Positions 12,193-22,470 of a stretch of DNA of 64,000 bases are shown here, one piece after another (the first letter of the stretch is position 1; the number at the start of each line of letters is the position of its first letter). Source of the stretch: Salminus brasiliensis (taxonomy: Eukaryota > Chordata > Actinopteri > Characiformes > Bryconidae); NCBI RefSeq assembly GCF_030463535.1, contig NC_132894.1, positions 11,613,933 through 11,677,932 of the forward strand. The letters run 5' to 3'. The position numbers were made by a program, and so were the translations under genes. The notes below the pieces were generated by a model. That model searched no databases. It was given only the letters and a program-made list of their open reading frames with translations, and had not been told where the DNA came from.

Positions 12193-12361
12193 TATTCATT
12201 TATCTGATACAAAACTTCTTTTTTTTAAGCATAAAGGAGTAGCTTCTTCACTTGGGTATAAGCAACGCATTCTGGGGTCAGTAATGAAACATTGATTTAA
12301 AAGAAAACATAAGTGCTTTAAACTGCAGATCACAAGCCAACTGCAGAAAATCTTCAATGCA

Positions 12362-14083
12362 TCACTGTGGCAACAGCACCTTTCCCCTGCCAATGCTGTT
12401 GTGGAAGCCTTTGGTGCCATCAGGTCCCATCGGCTGGCGCACAACTAGCACACCAAGTGGCCTCTTTATCTGACTGGGTGACATGGGCCAGCTTTTCTCT
12501 GCTTGAATGACCTGGGCAGCATTTCTGCGCCGTTGGACCCAGGGGCTCCCCACGTACCCTGCGCTGTCCTGGGAGTAATCCCCCGAGCCTTTGCTTCTGC
12601 TGTAAGCTGAACTGCCAGCCGAGGTAGGGGTGCTACTGAAAGGTGGGATGGCCAACGGGGAGGCGGCATGGCCTCCAGGGAACAGCTTGCGGGGTATGAG
12701 GGGGCTCCCGACAGGGCTACCTAGCGGGTTCCTGTAAGGGTCTGAGCGGAAGGTAGACACCCGTGGGATGGCCAAGGGGCTGCCGTACAAGGCCTGGGGG
12801 CGGGAGACCCTTCGGTTAGGTCGTGGTGAGGCTGGGGCAAAGTCCGACTCAGAGGAGCTGTACAAGGCTGAATCTTCCAGAGAGTAGGGATGCCTCTTGG
12901 CCTTCCGGTTCGGCTTCTTGGAACCATCGTCCTCAATGCACTCCTCTGACTCTTCCTCGGCATGGCTCTGGCTGGTTCCAGGCTTTCTTGTGCCGCGGCT
13001 ACCAAGGAGCACCACCCGAATTCCTTTCCCGCCGTGCAGATGCTCCTCTGCTTTGAGAGCTTCATAAGCCTTGCGGGCCCCGTCCAGGTAATCGTACTCC
13101 ACCACTGCACACAGCTTGCGCCCGAGTTCTGTGTGTTTCTTGGTGTAGCGCTTGAGCTCAGCAGGTATCTCTTTTCCCGGCCGTAGGATACGCAGGGAAG
13201 TGATTGTACCATGTGAACCAAACACAGACATGGCAGTCTCCATAAAGCCTTGCTGCTGCTCTGCTCCAGATGACCCACTGTTCTCTGCCTCTGTTGAAGT
13301 GACGTTATCCTGGAAATTCCAAGCCAGCAGCAGTTTTGTCGTAGGGATGCACAGCAGCCATTCAGGAACAGGGGTTCTCCGTCGCACCTTGGTCCCTGCC
13401 TCGTTCACCTCAAGCTGCTGAGAGGTATGTGCTGCAGCTAGCGTTGTACGCCAGTCACGCGTAAGCTCTCTGATCTACCAGAGTAGAGAAGTGCATGTCC
13501 AACATTATGGAATAACACTTTGTTGCACAGGACTGTACAGATATGGGAATTCTGGTACCATGCCAGTATCTTTTTATGTACATACACACACATTCATAGA
13601 TTGTCCTGCATTAGCTTCAGAGAGAAATATCATCCATCCATTTTTAACTCACCTTTTTAAAGGAAGTCATTAACTTCAGGCTGACATAACCCATCTTGTT
13701 CCTCTGGATGTGTTTTAACAGGAACGCATCACCCTGCAGACTCTCATCAGAGAGGTAGCGCTCAAGCTGGGCAGCTATTTTCTGTCTCAGTTCACTTGGT
13801 GGTGGAGTCCAGGCCTCACCCTCACACCCTTCTTCTTCAAACACATCAGTCAGCTCTGCTGAACTTCTGCAAACCAATGTTCAATGAGCCTTGAAAACAG
13901 ACCTAGCTTACACTACATGTAAACTTAACACAATTTGAATTAGTTAAGAGCCCCAGCTGAAGCTTAGCTTAGTTCTTACCCATCCAAACTATCATTCAGT
14001 CCATCGTCAGTGTACGAGAAAGGGTCTTTGGAGTGAGACCCCTCCTCACAGTGGAAGATATCCGTGAACGTGGGTGAAGACAT
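12362..14083 (-). CDS. larp6: La-related protein 6, 3 coding exons
   Basis: Minus-strand exons are 14083-13980, 13866-13653 and 13474-12362, giving 476 residues (human about 491). Junctions are GT/AG and in frame; exon 3 starts just inside the TRDWRTT block that is typical of the family. The La motif spans roughly residues 54-140 and is followed by a variant RRM (about 151-265) with an RNP1-like LCAVVEYD. Then comes a basic, Ser/Pro-rich linker with repeated GSPLAIP-type motifs, and the C-terminal SUZ-C/LSA motif (VVRQPMGPDGTKGF, about 450-465). LARP6 binds the 5' stem-loop of type I collagen mRNAs and controls their translation and localisation (known for mammals and zebrafish). The first ATG follows an in-frame TAG; the base run just before it, TTTGTCCGCAG, could be an acceptor, so an extra non-coding 5' exon is possible. 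I cannot tell whether this is the a or b teleost copy. Confidence 0.95.
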
Positions 14084-14254
14084 ACTGCGGACAAAGACAT
14101 GATACAGATTTTCAGGCTCAGAAACTGGAGGAGCAGACTAAAAAGTTTACAGCTGCATCTAGACGAAATACTACAGATGCTGAACCAGTAACTGAAGTGG
14201 AAGCTAACCTGGAGAGCCTCCCCCGGCGGGTCTCCCTGTGTCACCGCACGAGCC

Positions 14255-14345
14255 CAGGTGAAGCCATTTAGAACGGTGATTTTAAAAGTGCATACGTCAC
14301 AATTGAAAAATAGCGCCTATTGGACAAACGTCAGCGAACGTGACC
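14255..14345 (-). promoter_or_regulatory. larp6: larp6 promoter
   Basis: On the minus strand this segment carries a CCAAT box (ATTGG on plus, 14319-14323) and a CRE-like GTGACGTA (14293-14300) about 25 bases nearer the gene. These sit about 210-240 bases before the larp6 start codon. The call rests on motif and position. Confidence 0.5.
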
Positions 14346-14382
14346 AACCGCGAATAACTAACTAGGAAGCCACTACGACTGC

Positions 14383-14414
<32 letters not shown>
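14383..14414. repeat. (TAA)n microsatellite
   Basis: About ten AAT/TAA units upstream of larp6. A similar looser ATT/AAT region is at 20885-20975. Confidence 0.95.
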
Positions 14415-15238
14415 GTTTAATCTTCACACAGTCCTTATCATCTAGTCTGTTTTCTGTGTTACATGTTATACATGTTATACATACACAGCTGTCGAACAAA
14501 TGAATGTATTAATAAAAAATTATTACACCATAAAAAACACTATTATATTATGTTTTGATAATTCACAACAAAAGAAATAACAAAACGAGCTATATTAAAT
14601 ATAACAATAAAAAAAAATGAATGTGCACAAATAACAATGACAGGCCAGTCAAACCAAAGGGAATAAAGCAAAGGGGAAAATCACATAAATAAAATAATTA
14701 AAATGTATTATTCAAAGATAATTACAACAGTTTTAATTGTAATTGGAATTTAATTGTAATGAATAATAAAAAACGTGATGTGTTCCACCTAAGCATTTCC
14801 ACCTTGCTAAAGACATTAATCAAACTTAATAGGCTCTTGGACTTTGCTTTGCTGCAGGATGTAAGTGTTTTTCATGGCTGAGCTGAGGTGTCAAGTTGAA
14901 GCTCAGTTTCCAGAGGTGTCTAATGGTGTGGATTCCAGTTGAATGGGTACAGCAGGGGGTCCAAGAACAGACAGTAGCGAGACAACCACCCCTGACTTTT
15001 TCCACGTAGCTTCCTGAACTCAGTGCAGTGAGATGAGCATTGCTCACTTGTGTAATCCTCCCTGACTTGCAAGATGTAGGAGGCAGTCTGACCATCCAAT
15101 GATCATTAGGTTGAACTGCAATAGCATACTTTTTCAAATGAAAGCTAAGCGATTAAGTGTATCTCACACACGGCAAAACAGTTGACAAGAACCTGGCCTG
15201 AAATATAAATAAACCTATTATCCTCCTGGCATTAATAG

Positions 15239-15252
15239 CCGCCAGGTGGCAG
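15239..15252 (+). promoter_or_regulatory. CTCF-like site between larp6 and gadd45b
   Basis: CCGCCAGGTGGCAG matches the CTCF core at 13 of 14 positions. It is located between the divergent larp6 and gadd45b genes, where a boundary would be useful. Confidence 0.6.
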
Positions 15253-15476
15253 TCTCGGACTAGAAATCTCCTCTGCAGAATTTAAAAACATGGACTAGTT
15301 CTTTAAACGTGATAATGACACTCTCATACTAGCATCTTAAAAGGAATTACTATTATTATTTTCAGAAGCAATTAAATTTATTTTAAAAGGCATTAAAAAA
15401 TATTACACATTAGTTTGCTTTTTTCTATTTTACAATTTGTTAATATAAGTGCATATGCAAAAGTTACATGACACAT

Positions 15477-15490
15477 TCGCTAGGGGGCGT
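15477..15490 (+). promoter_or_regulatory. weaker CTCF-like site
   Basis: TCGCTAGGGGGCGT matches the CTCF core at 11 of 14 positions in the same orientation as, and 240 bases from, the site at 15239. Confidence 0.35.
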
Positions 15491-16120
15491 CAGGAGTCTG
15501 TGATTTGATTTCGTGAAACTTAAGTAACGTGTCTTTGGGGTGTTTATTTAAAAGAAAACATCAGAAATGATTACAATCCATGTCCACATTCAGACAGAAT
15601 AGAAATCAAAAATACAATGTTGCAGATCATTGGATAAAGTGTAAAACATTTTTTTGTGCTTAGTCGATGACTATTTCTGCTTAATTAATTAAGTCTTAGG
15701 TTCTCGTTATTAAATTGACCTTGTTTCTGCAGGGCCATGCAGAGGGCAACAGAACAACAACAACAACAACAACCTGTACCATCAACAACGTACTAGAGCA
15801 GGTCGCCATAATTAGAGCTTCTGGAAGCAGAACAGCGAGTGATGAAAGTTCCAGGTAAGTTCCAGATAAACTCCACCACCTTCCAGAGCCTCTGCACACT
15901 GTACGGGGACAACCAGAGACTCAAGCGAAATGTAAATACAACCGATATGCCAGGAGATCTGCAAGTGTAATGCACGCTATGGCACATCATGTTTTGTTTG
16001 TTTGTTTGTTTATTAGGGACACATTTTCATTAAAGCTCTACAACTTAGTGGGGCTGCAAAAGAGCTTTGTATTATTATAGCACATTCATTGTATTCCTAT
16101 TTAATCAATATCTCAAAACT

Positions 16121-16148
16121 ATATATATATATATATATATGTATATAT
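16121..16148. repeat. (AT)n microsatellite
   Basis: AT run with one G interruption, about 230 bases before the gadd45b promoter E-box. Confidence 0.9.
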
Positions 16149-16339
16149 GCAGAATTGACTTTTTGATAAATGATGTGTAGGCACATGCACATGTACATTA
16201 ATAAAATGACATGCATGATGAAATTTTCTGAATTTTCAGCAATGTCTGAATTCAAGGTGAAAGGGAAGCTTAGGAAATTCCATCAGACTCGATAGTGATA
16301 TAAACAACCAGAGACCGAAATGGGGTAGTGGTGGTGGTG

Positions 16340-16681
16340 GTGGTGGGGGGGGTGATCGGCCCACGTGGGCTCCGAATTGGAGTCTCCACAAACAGCCAAT
16401 GGCCTGAGAGCCGAGAAGTTTCAGAGCCAATGGTAATACAGTGCGTTGGAGGAGACCACTCCCCCCCGGTAGATATATGCGTAGTTTCGCTGATACCCGG
16501 CAGAAGACACTTGGCGAGCACAAGGAACGAGACTAACAAGCAGGATACTCTCGAGCACTAGGAGACGTGTTTGGATTACTATCTACCTTGCCTTTTCGTC
16601 GACACTCTCGTACTTGGATTTTGTGATCTTTTTGGGGTACTTCTTGAGACGTTTGGATTATTACCATCATCTCAACACAAC
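16340..16681 (+). promoter_or_regulatory. gadd45b: gadd45b promoter and 5' UTR
   Basis: A perfect palindromic E-box GCCCACGTGGGC lies at 16359-16370, two direct CCAAT boxes at 16396-16400 and 16427-16431, and a TATA-like GATATATG at about 16472-16479. That spacing predicts a start near 16500-16510 and a 5' UTR of roughly 175 bases. A G/T-rich triplet run (16328-16352) precedes the E-box. This compact E-box, double CCAAT and TATA layout suits a strongly inducible gene; the start site itself is an inference. Confidence 0.7.
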
Positions 16682-17759
16682 ATGACTCTGGAAGAAGTCG
16701 TTGGATGCGATATGGCTGACAAGAAGTAAGTTCTGATCTTGGTTCGAGTTTGCATAGTCTTAAGTGTCTCTTGCATGCATTAGACGCTGTATCTCAGTGC
16801 AGTTAGAGTTGGTGCATGGCGCTCAATGCAACCAAACCCACAAGTTGCTGATCAAGTTTTGCATTTTCTTCTAGAATGGACACCGTGAGCCAAGCCTTAG
16901 AAGAGCTGCTGGTAGCAGCACAGAGACAAGACTGTCTGACCGTTGGGGTTTACGAGTCTGCAAAGCTGATGAATGTGTAAGTATCCTACATTGTCCTAAC
17001 TCTAGTTTGAACCAACCGTCATCTTGAATGCTAGCCCTTCCAAAAACATGCTCTGTGGACTTGGCACTAAATTCGTTTCCCCCTTTCTCGACCACAGGGA
17101 TCCAGATAGCGTGGTATTGTGCGTGCTGGCCACGGACGAGGAGGACGAGGACGACATCGCGCTGCAGATCCACTTCACGCTGCTGCAAGCTTTCTGCTGC
17201 GAGAACGACATCAACATCCTGCGCGTGTCCGGCTTGCGGCGCCTCGCTCAGGTTCTGGGCGAGCCGGGCGACGTGGATAACAGCACCGGGGGCAGCAGCA
17301 ACAACAACAGCAACAGCAGCGAGCCCAGGGACTTCCACTGCATCCTAGTGACCGTAAGTGTCGACTTTCACTTTGCGTTTTGACGAGATCTGAAGATGAC
17401 ATTACTTCAGATAGCTTACCTAGTGCTCCGTATTACCGTAATACACGTAGTATGTAAAAACACGAATATGCTCGGTATAGCGGTATAGCTTAGCCCCCGG
17501 ACTCTCTCGGGACTCCCCCCACCAGCGCTTATAGATACATCAGCGTATTTATGCTAGCTTTAGCGATTAGCCACGGTTTGCATTCAGTGTCATTCTCAGA
17601 GCCGTTTGACTTAACGTCGTTTTGTCTTTGCATTTGTTTCTACAGAACCCTCAATGCCAACCACTGAAATGCCAGGCTCTTCAAGAGGTGGGCAACTACT
17701 GCGACGAGAGCCGCTGCAGAAACCAGTGGGTGCCATGCCTGTCCCTGCGCGAGCGCTGA
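16682..17759 (+). CDS. gadd45b: Growth arrest and DNA-damage-inducible protein GADD45 beta, 4 coding exons
   Basis: Exons 16682-16725, 16875-16976, 17098-17353 and 17646-17759 join in frame at GT/AG sites into 171 residues (human GADD45B is 160). The four-exon layout is the standard GADD45 structure. Diagnostic stretches are MTLEEV at the N-terminus, [20 protein letters not shown], the acidic patch DEEDEDD (residues 62-68), [14 protein letters not shown], and [12 protein letters not shown] at the end. GADD45 proteins have an L7Ae/L30e-like fold, act in nucleus and cytoplasm, bind MTK1/MEKK4, PCNA and CDK1-cyclin B, and are rapidly induced by stress (family knowledge). The beta type is chosen over alpha and gamma because of MTLEE and the exact C-terminus. 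Unusual: a Ser/Asn/Gly-rich insertion at about residues 108-124, encoded by an AAC/AGC-type triplet run, lengthens the loop. The a versus b duplicate is not resolved. Confidence 0.95.
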
Positions 17760-18377
17760 AAGCTTACCGACCGGCGCGTGGGAACAAGAGAAAAAGAAAC
17801 GAGCGATTAACCGCCATTGCAAACCCGAGAATGCAAAAGGGGGGCTTTTTGTGTTTTTGGCCACCGCTCTGCATCAGCCAACGGCGACGAGGCTGAAGAG
17901 AGAGGGAGGAAGAGTGCGCTTCACTCCGCAGCCCTGGTTCCGTCCTCCGCGTGAGGGAGGTAGCGGTGGAGGAGGAAAGAGAAGAAGCAGAAGAAGAGGA
18001 GGGGGAAAAGGCGGAGGAGTAGGAGGAAAAGCCGTGATGGAGCGCACCGTGTCGGAGGAGCTCCGCGCGGGGGCGCGCGCTTGGTTTCGCTGTGGACAGA
18101 AGCCGAGAAGGGGGGGAAGCGGCGTAGCACGACTGTAGAAAGAGAGCGCGAGCATGGTGTGCGGTTTTCTTTTTGCAGGTCACTCGCTGACTTGCTGGAC
18201 TGAACTCTGTGAAAAAAAAAAAGTGTGCTAGCAGAATCGCTCATGTGCATGGACATGAGGCCTGCTGCCTTAATGGCATGTGGACTGCATCTGCTTTGTG
18301 TGACTGCAAGAAGGAGGCCAGTGTTACAAGACATGATGATGTCTTTGGGACTGATTCAATATATGGAAACCACAAAT

Positions 18378-18380
<3 letters not shown>

Positions 18381-18421
<41 letters not shown>
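18381..18421. repeat. T41 homopolymer
   Basis: 41 consecutive T within the predicted gadd45b 3' UTR. Confidence 0.95.
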
Positions 18422-18422
<1 letters not shown>

Positions 18423-18503
18423 TAGGCTATAACTTATTTGCTGTAATTTAAACAGAGTAATATATGTGTGGTCAAACCTCATGTGAAAAGTCATTGCTGT
18501 TTC

Positions 18504-18509
18504 AATAAA
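18504..18509 (+). terminator. gadd45b: gadd45b poly(A) signal
   Basis: Canonical AATAAA about 745 bases after the gadd45b stop codon and the first such hexamer downstream of it on the plus strand. Confidence 0.65.
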
Positions 18510-19537
18510 TTATTGTTTGGAAATTGAACATTTTGACTTGGTGTCTTGATATGGGGAAGCGGGAGGGGTAATGCAGACAAAACAGGAACCTCACACACAC
18601 ACATGTTCGGACATCCACTGCCTAAGGGATGGATTATGCAAACAGAAGTAAGGCACATTATATTCTCAGTTTGCTGAGGGGGAGAGTCTTCACATCCTCA
18701 TAAACTGGAATCTGCGTCAGTCTGCACCGTCACAGTTGCAACACCAGGCTCATGGAACAGGGACCTGAGGTCATTTGAGTACTGTTTACTTTGGAAAGCT
18801 GTCCACTCCACCAAGTTCACACAAGCTGAGGCTATTGCCAGAAAGAAGCAGGCTTAAAGTCTAACCAGACGTTCACTACAGTGCATGAATGATTTCATGA
18901 ATTGATCTGAGTAATTAAGTATATAGGTCAAAGCTCTGGTAAACTTGTTCAAGCCTAAACCAAAACTATCTGCACTAAACCAGTTGATACAGAGCTGCCC
19001 GTAAGCAGCAGGTGGAAATGCTAATCCCAATGTCTTGATGTATTTGAGAGTTGGCAATAGTGGAGGTGTACTGACAGTGTACTTTACACACTATATGAGT
19101 AGGTACTCTACATGAAGCTAGACTTTACAAAATGAACATTACAGTATATGTGAATAGGGTCATGGGGTCTACATAAACAGTAGACTGTGTCACTAAACAA
19201 CAATAGTTTGAGAAATAAAAGATCTTACACCTAACTAAGCTCTCTCTGCAGTCCACTAAATATTTATTAAATGGATTGAAACCTTAATCTCAGAAATGGG
19301 ATTGAGGATATAGGCCAAACTGAAAGCTCTGGTGAACTTGCAGTTCTCATCCTAGTCTTTACTAGAAGCTTTGATACTGTGGGGTATTTTTACTAAACCA
19401 GTCAACATAGAACTGCAGGTAGTTTAGTTTCCTAATACCAATCACACTTAAGTATCAGTGTATTTGAAATTGAGTCATTTCTGAGCTGTAGTCTCAATGT
19501 AGGGGATGCATACTTAAAAACTTGCATATTATGCACC

Positions 19538-19990
19538 AGACAGCCATAACATTAACACCAGGTGAAGTGTTACAGTGGCACCCGTCAATGGGGTGGGATT
19601 GGGGAGCATGTAAACAGTCAGTTCTTGAGGGTGATGTGTTGGAAGCAGGCTAAATGGTCAAGCGTAAGAACCTGAGACACTTTGACAAGAACTAAATTGT
19701 AATGACCAGACGACTGGGTCAGAGCACCTCCAGAACATCAGGTCTTGTGGGGGGTTTGTCCTTGTGTGCAGTGGTCAGTACCTATCAAAAGTTCTCTACT
19801 AGCGACGGGGTCTTGAACCCCTAAGGCTCATTGATGGCCTCACCTCCCAACTTGCAGGACTTTTAGGATCCGTTGCCAACGTGTTGGTGTCCTGTGGAGT
19901 CCAAACCTCGACAGGTTAGAGCAGTTTTGGCAGCATGAGGGTGACCTACACCACAGTGTTAGGCAGGTGGTATTAATGTGATCCTAAATG
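19538..19990 (+). mobile_element. Tc1-type element, internally deleted copy
   Basis: The left end (CATAACATTAACACCAGGTG), the start of the transposase region (AAATTGTAATGACCAGACGA, CAGTGGTCAGTACCTATCAA) and the right end (CTCACCTCCCAACTTGCAGG, TTAGGCAGGTGGTATTAATG) are present. Most of the roughly 1-kb transposase gene is gone. The remaining frame is broken, so it is a non-autonomous remnant. Confidence 0.8.
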
Positions 19991-20319
19991 ATGTAAGGAA
20001 TCAGAAATTGCCAAGGATATACTGTACGACAGCACGGTTGGTAATAGAGACAGGACATGATCAGGCACACTATTAGACAGTATATGAGCCTGGCTGTGTC
20101 GTTCTAGCTTTAACCTTTACAACCTATCAACACTTGGATCCGGCTGCATGTTAGCTTTAGCTAACGTGGCTATTATGTAACTGAATGAGGACTATATATG
20201 CGTTTTGGACGTGTAGTGCTTTAGAGCTACGGTTCAGTATGTCGGAGTGAATGTAGTCTATGTCACGCATAACATTCAAGCGTAACATTGGTGGCATCAA
20301 ACCCCAAATCAGTAATATT

Positions 20320-20660
20320 CACCCAATATACAATCATTCCATGCTCGTTTTCTCCACTGAGCGTAGCGTGTGCGTCTGCGTGTGTGAGAGAAAGTGTTGG
20401 TGGGCATCCCCGAGCTAATTATGTATTCCGCTCCACTTACGTAGCCTATCACCGATTACGCATCGGTATCTCCGGAAACGTCATTGACCAAATATGGGCA
20501 AATCTGAGCCTTTCTCGGAGGTTCCACCGAGCAGTGCGAATGTCTAAACACAGCGAGCTGCCTTCTGAAGGACGCTGAAGGCGGACTCCACTGTTTCTCT
20601 AGAAATGGTCCAGCGGAAGCAGCACGACTCTTCCCTGGCAGGTATGTGAGGAATGCGGAA
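20320..20660. promoter_or_regulatory. CArG/CRE island downstream of gadd45b
   Basis: A locally CpG-richer stretch with a perfect CArG box CCAAATATGG (20488-20497), a CRE-like AACGTCATTG just before it, and GATTACGCATCG (C/EBP-like) at about 20454-20465. CArG plus CRE is the classic layout of serum- and activity-response elements. It lies 2.7 kb beyond gadd45b, itself a rapidly induced gene. No gene is visible. Confidence 0.4.
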
Positions 20661-21334
20661 AAACTCATCTGTTGTTCCTCTGACGAGCTGTGAGCGTTAG
20701 AGGGAGAGAGAGAGAGAGAGAGAGAGGTTTCTGTCAGGATGCACACAAAACACACCAATCACTCTTCACTTGCCTGTATTTGTGTTTAAGATGAAAAACA
20801 AGGTCGTTTATACCATATCAGCATATTTCATATGAATTCATATAGCTATATATATCTATACATATGGTCAATGCTAGAAGTAGTAGTATAAATACTACTA
20901 CTACTAATAATAATAATTATTATTGTTATTATTATATTAAATGTTTATTGTTATTATACAATAATAATAATAATAATGTACATTTAGGCACAATCTATAC
21001 ACAAAATATTAGGTATTTAACAAAAAAGTCTGATTTTCATTTTTTGTGCTCACTACATCAACAGCTATTAGTTAATCAGTTGCACAGAACAGCTCTTCTG
21101 TAGAATTTGTAATTTCAGTCATTAAAAAATATGTTATGTCTGTCTCAATGTTCAGGTCAACATGGATAAAACAGGTGAACTGCACTTAGTGATGTCACTT
21201 TCTCTGGTGGGAAATATGTGGAAGGCAGTAAAAAGGCTCCACTCAATTCCAATGGGATGAACTGAAGTAGGGGTTGTGGTCAAGAACCCATTATTCATCA
21301 GGCTTCAGTACCTCACCTCAGTAATGCTGTAAAG

Positions 21335-21830
21335 TGTAACTGTAAACTGTTAAGCATGGGGTGGATTGATCAAGCTTGTGCTGCAGCCAGTGACACAAGG
21401 AACATTTCACGGGTAGAGGGAAGAATTGTAACTTTTGTTGTTGTATATATTCTAATAATGTATGTCTTCCCATGTGCAGTATGTACAGTACTGTGGCAAT
21501 TTCCAATCAATAAAGTGTTATTTTTTTCTTATCTTATTTTTTGCAACATGATAATGATCCAAAACACACCCCAAAATCCACAATGGACTATTTCAAGAAG
21601 TGTGTGCTGAAGGTTAAACAATGGCCCTTACAGAAATTGAAAATCTGTGGATAGACCACGAAAGCATTCCAAGCTGTAATACTTGCCAAGTTATGTGTTA
21701 CTAAGTTCTGGCCATGCAGGATGTCCAAACTTTTGGAAATCTGTTCATCTTTTACTTGCTTAGCTATTTACAGTAACAGAAATTTTGACCATGAGTGCCT
21801 GTGCATGATCTTTTTTGCATGCCACATGTA
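21335..21830 (+). mobile_element. mariner/Tc1-superfamily remnant
   Basis: Contains GGGGTGGATTGATCAAGCTT, GATAATGATCCAAAACACAC, AAATCCACAATGGACTATTT, AATTGAAAATCTGTGGATAG and CAGTAACAGAAATTTTGACC. These are transposase coding and 3' end blocks of a mariner-type family widespread in fishes. The reading frame is broken and internal parts are lost. Confidence 0.75.
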
Positions 21831-22189
21831 CATATAAATGGACTGCAGTTAATTCTAACTGGTGGATAAAAAAATTGGCTGACTTGAACTCTAAATAGCT
21901 ATAGTGCTATTTTTGGAATAGTGGAAACCAGAGCTGGATCTATGTACAGTAGGTACTTCGGCACAGAGGGATAGAGGGATGGGTGGAGAGAGGGAGACCA
22001 GGCCTTTCACAGTAAACCAAAGCAGTTCACACACAGACATAGAGACGATTCCTCTCCCCCTCCTTTTCCTGCACATAAAGCCTTGATCTGTGTGTGATCT
22101 GTAATGAGTATGTGCCACCCAGCCTGACTCCCGCGCTGAGGTCAGCAGGTACACAGAGACTGGCGGCAGGCGAGGCTCATGCGCGCCGA

Positions 22190-22470
22190 GGCCTATTCCC
22201 ACCCACAGAATGAGCCCTTTTACAGCTCGGCCCCCTCAGACAAATTTGGAGGCCGTGACAGAGGCACAGGGGGTTTTATGGTGCCGGTGCTGTCCCGCGT
22301 TCTCTCAACCAAATCAAGCAGGCTATAAAAGCCACGAGGTTCTAAATGCTCTCATTTCACAGCGCTCCGTGTGATGCCTTTAATCAAGGCAGCTCCAGCA
22401 CTTTATCTCGCCACCATAAACCAGTAGCTCATGCTTAATTAAACATACCAATTACTGGTTTACAGCAGAT
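22190..22470. promoter_or_regulatory. homeodomain-motif-rich island
   Basis: Within about 280 bases: TTTTATGG and CCATAAA (posterior HOX/CDX-like), CTTTAATCAAGG, TTTATCT (GATA-like), CTTAATTAAA and ACCAATTACTGG (homeodomain core TAAT). The sequence is of mixed composition and free of repeats, unlike its flanks. A candidate conserved enhancer; motif-based only. Confidence 0.35.

Larger units (their letters stand above)
14415..16120. other. larp6-gadd45b intergenic spacer
   Basis: AT-rich sequence with no gene. Its notable content is the two CTCF-like sites at 15239 and 15477 and a short (CAA)n run near 15750-15770. Confidence 0.6.
17760..18525 (+). other. gadd45b: gadd45b 3' UTR with poly(A) signal and T41 tract
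   Basis: After the stop the transcript would run through a GC- and purine-rich segment (17850-18140) and then a 41-base pure T run (18381-18421) to an AATAAA at 18504-18509. Long open frames on both strands here (for example 17874-18334 minus) are side effects of the high GC content and biased composition, not genes. The 3' end is inferred from the signal. Confidence 0.65.

Noticed and set aside
12466-13421. Overlapping open frames on both strands within larp6 exon 3
   Set aside because: They are shadows of the GC-rich larp6 coding exon, which alone matches a known family.
17024-17383. 119-codon open frame starting at 17024 as a separate gene
   Set aside because: It is gadd45b exon 3 plus intronic sequence on both sides.
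17764-18334. Several long open frames on both strands after gadd45b
   Set aside because: They come from the biased purine/GC-rich composition of the 3' UTR; peptides are low-complexity Ser/Pro/Arg runs.
20885-20975. Hairpin RNA gene from AT-rich inverted repeat
   Set aside because: The symmetry comes from (ATT)/(AAT) simple repeats, with no conserved mature-miRNA-like segment.
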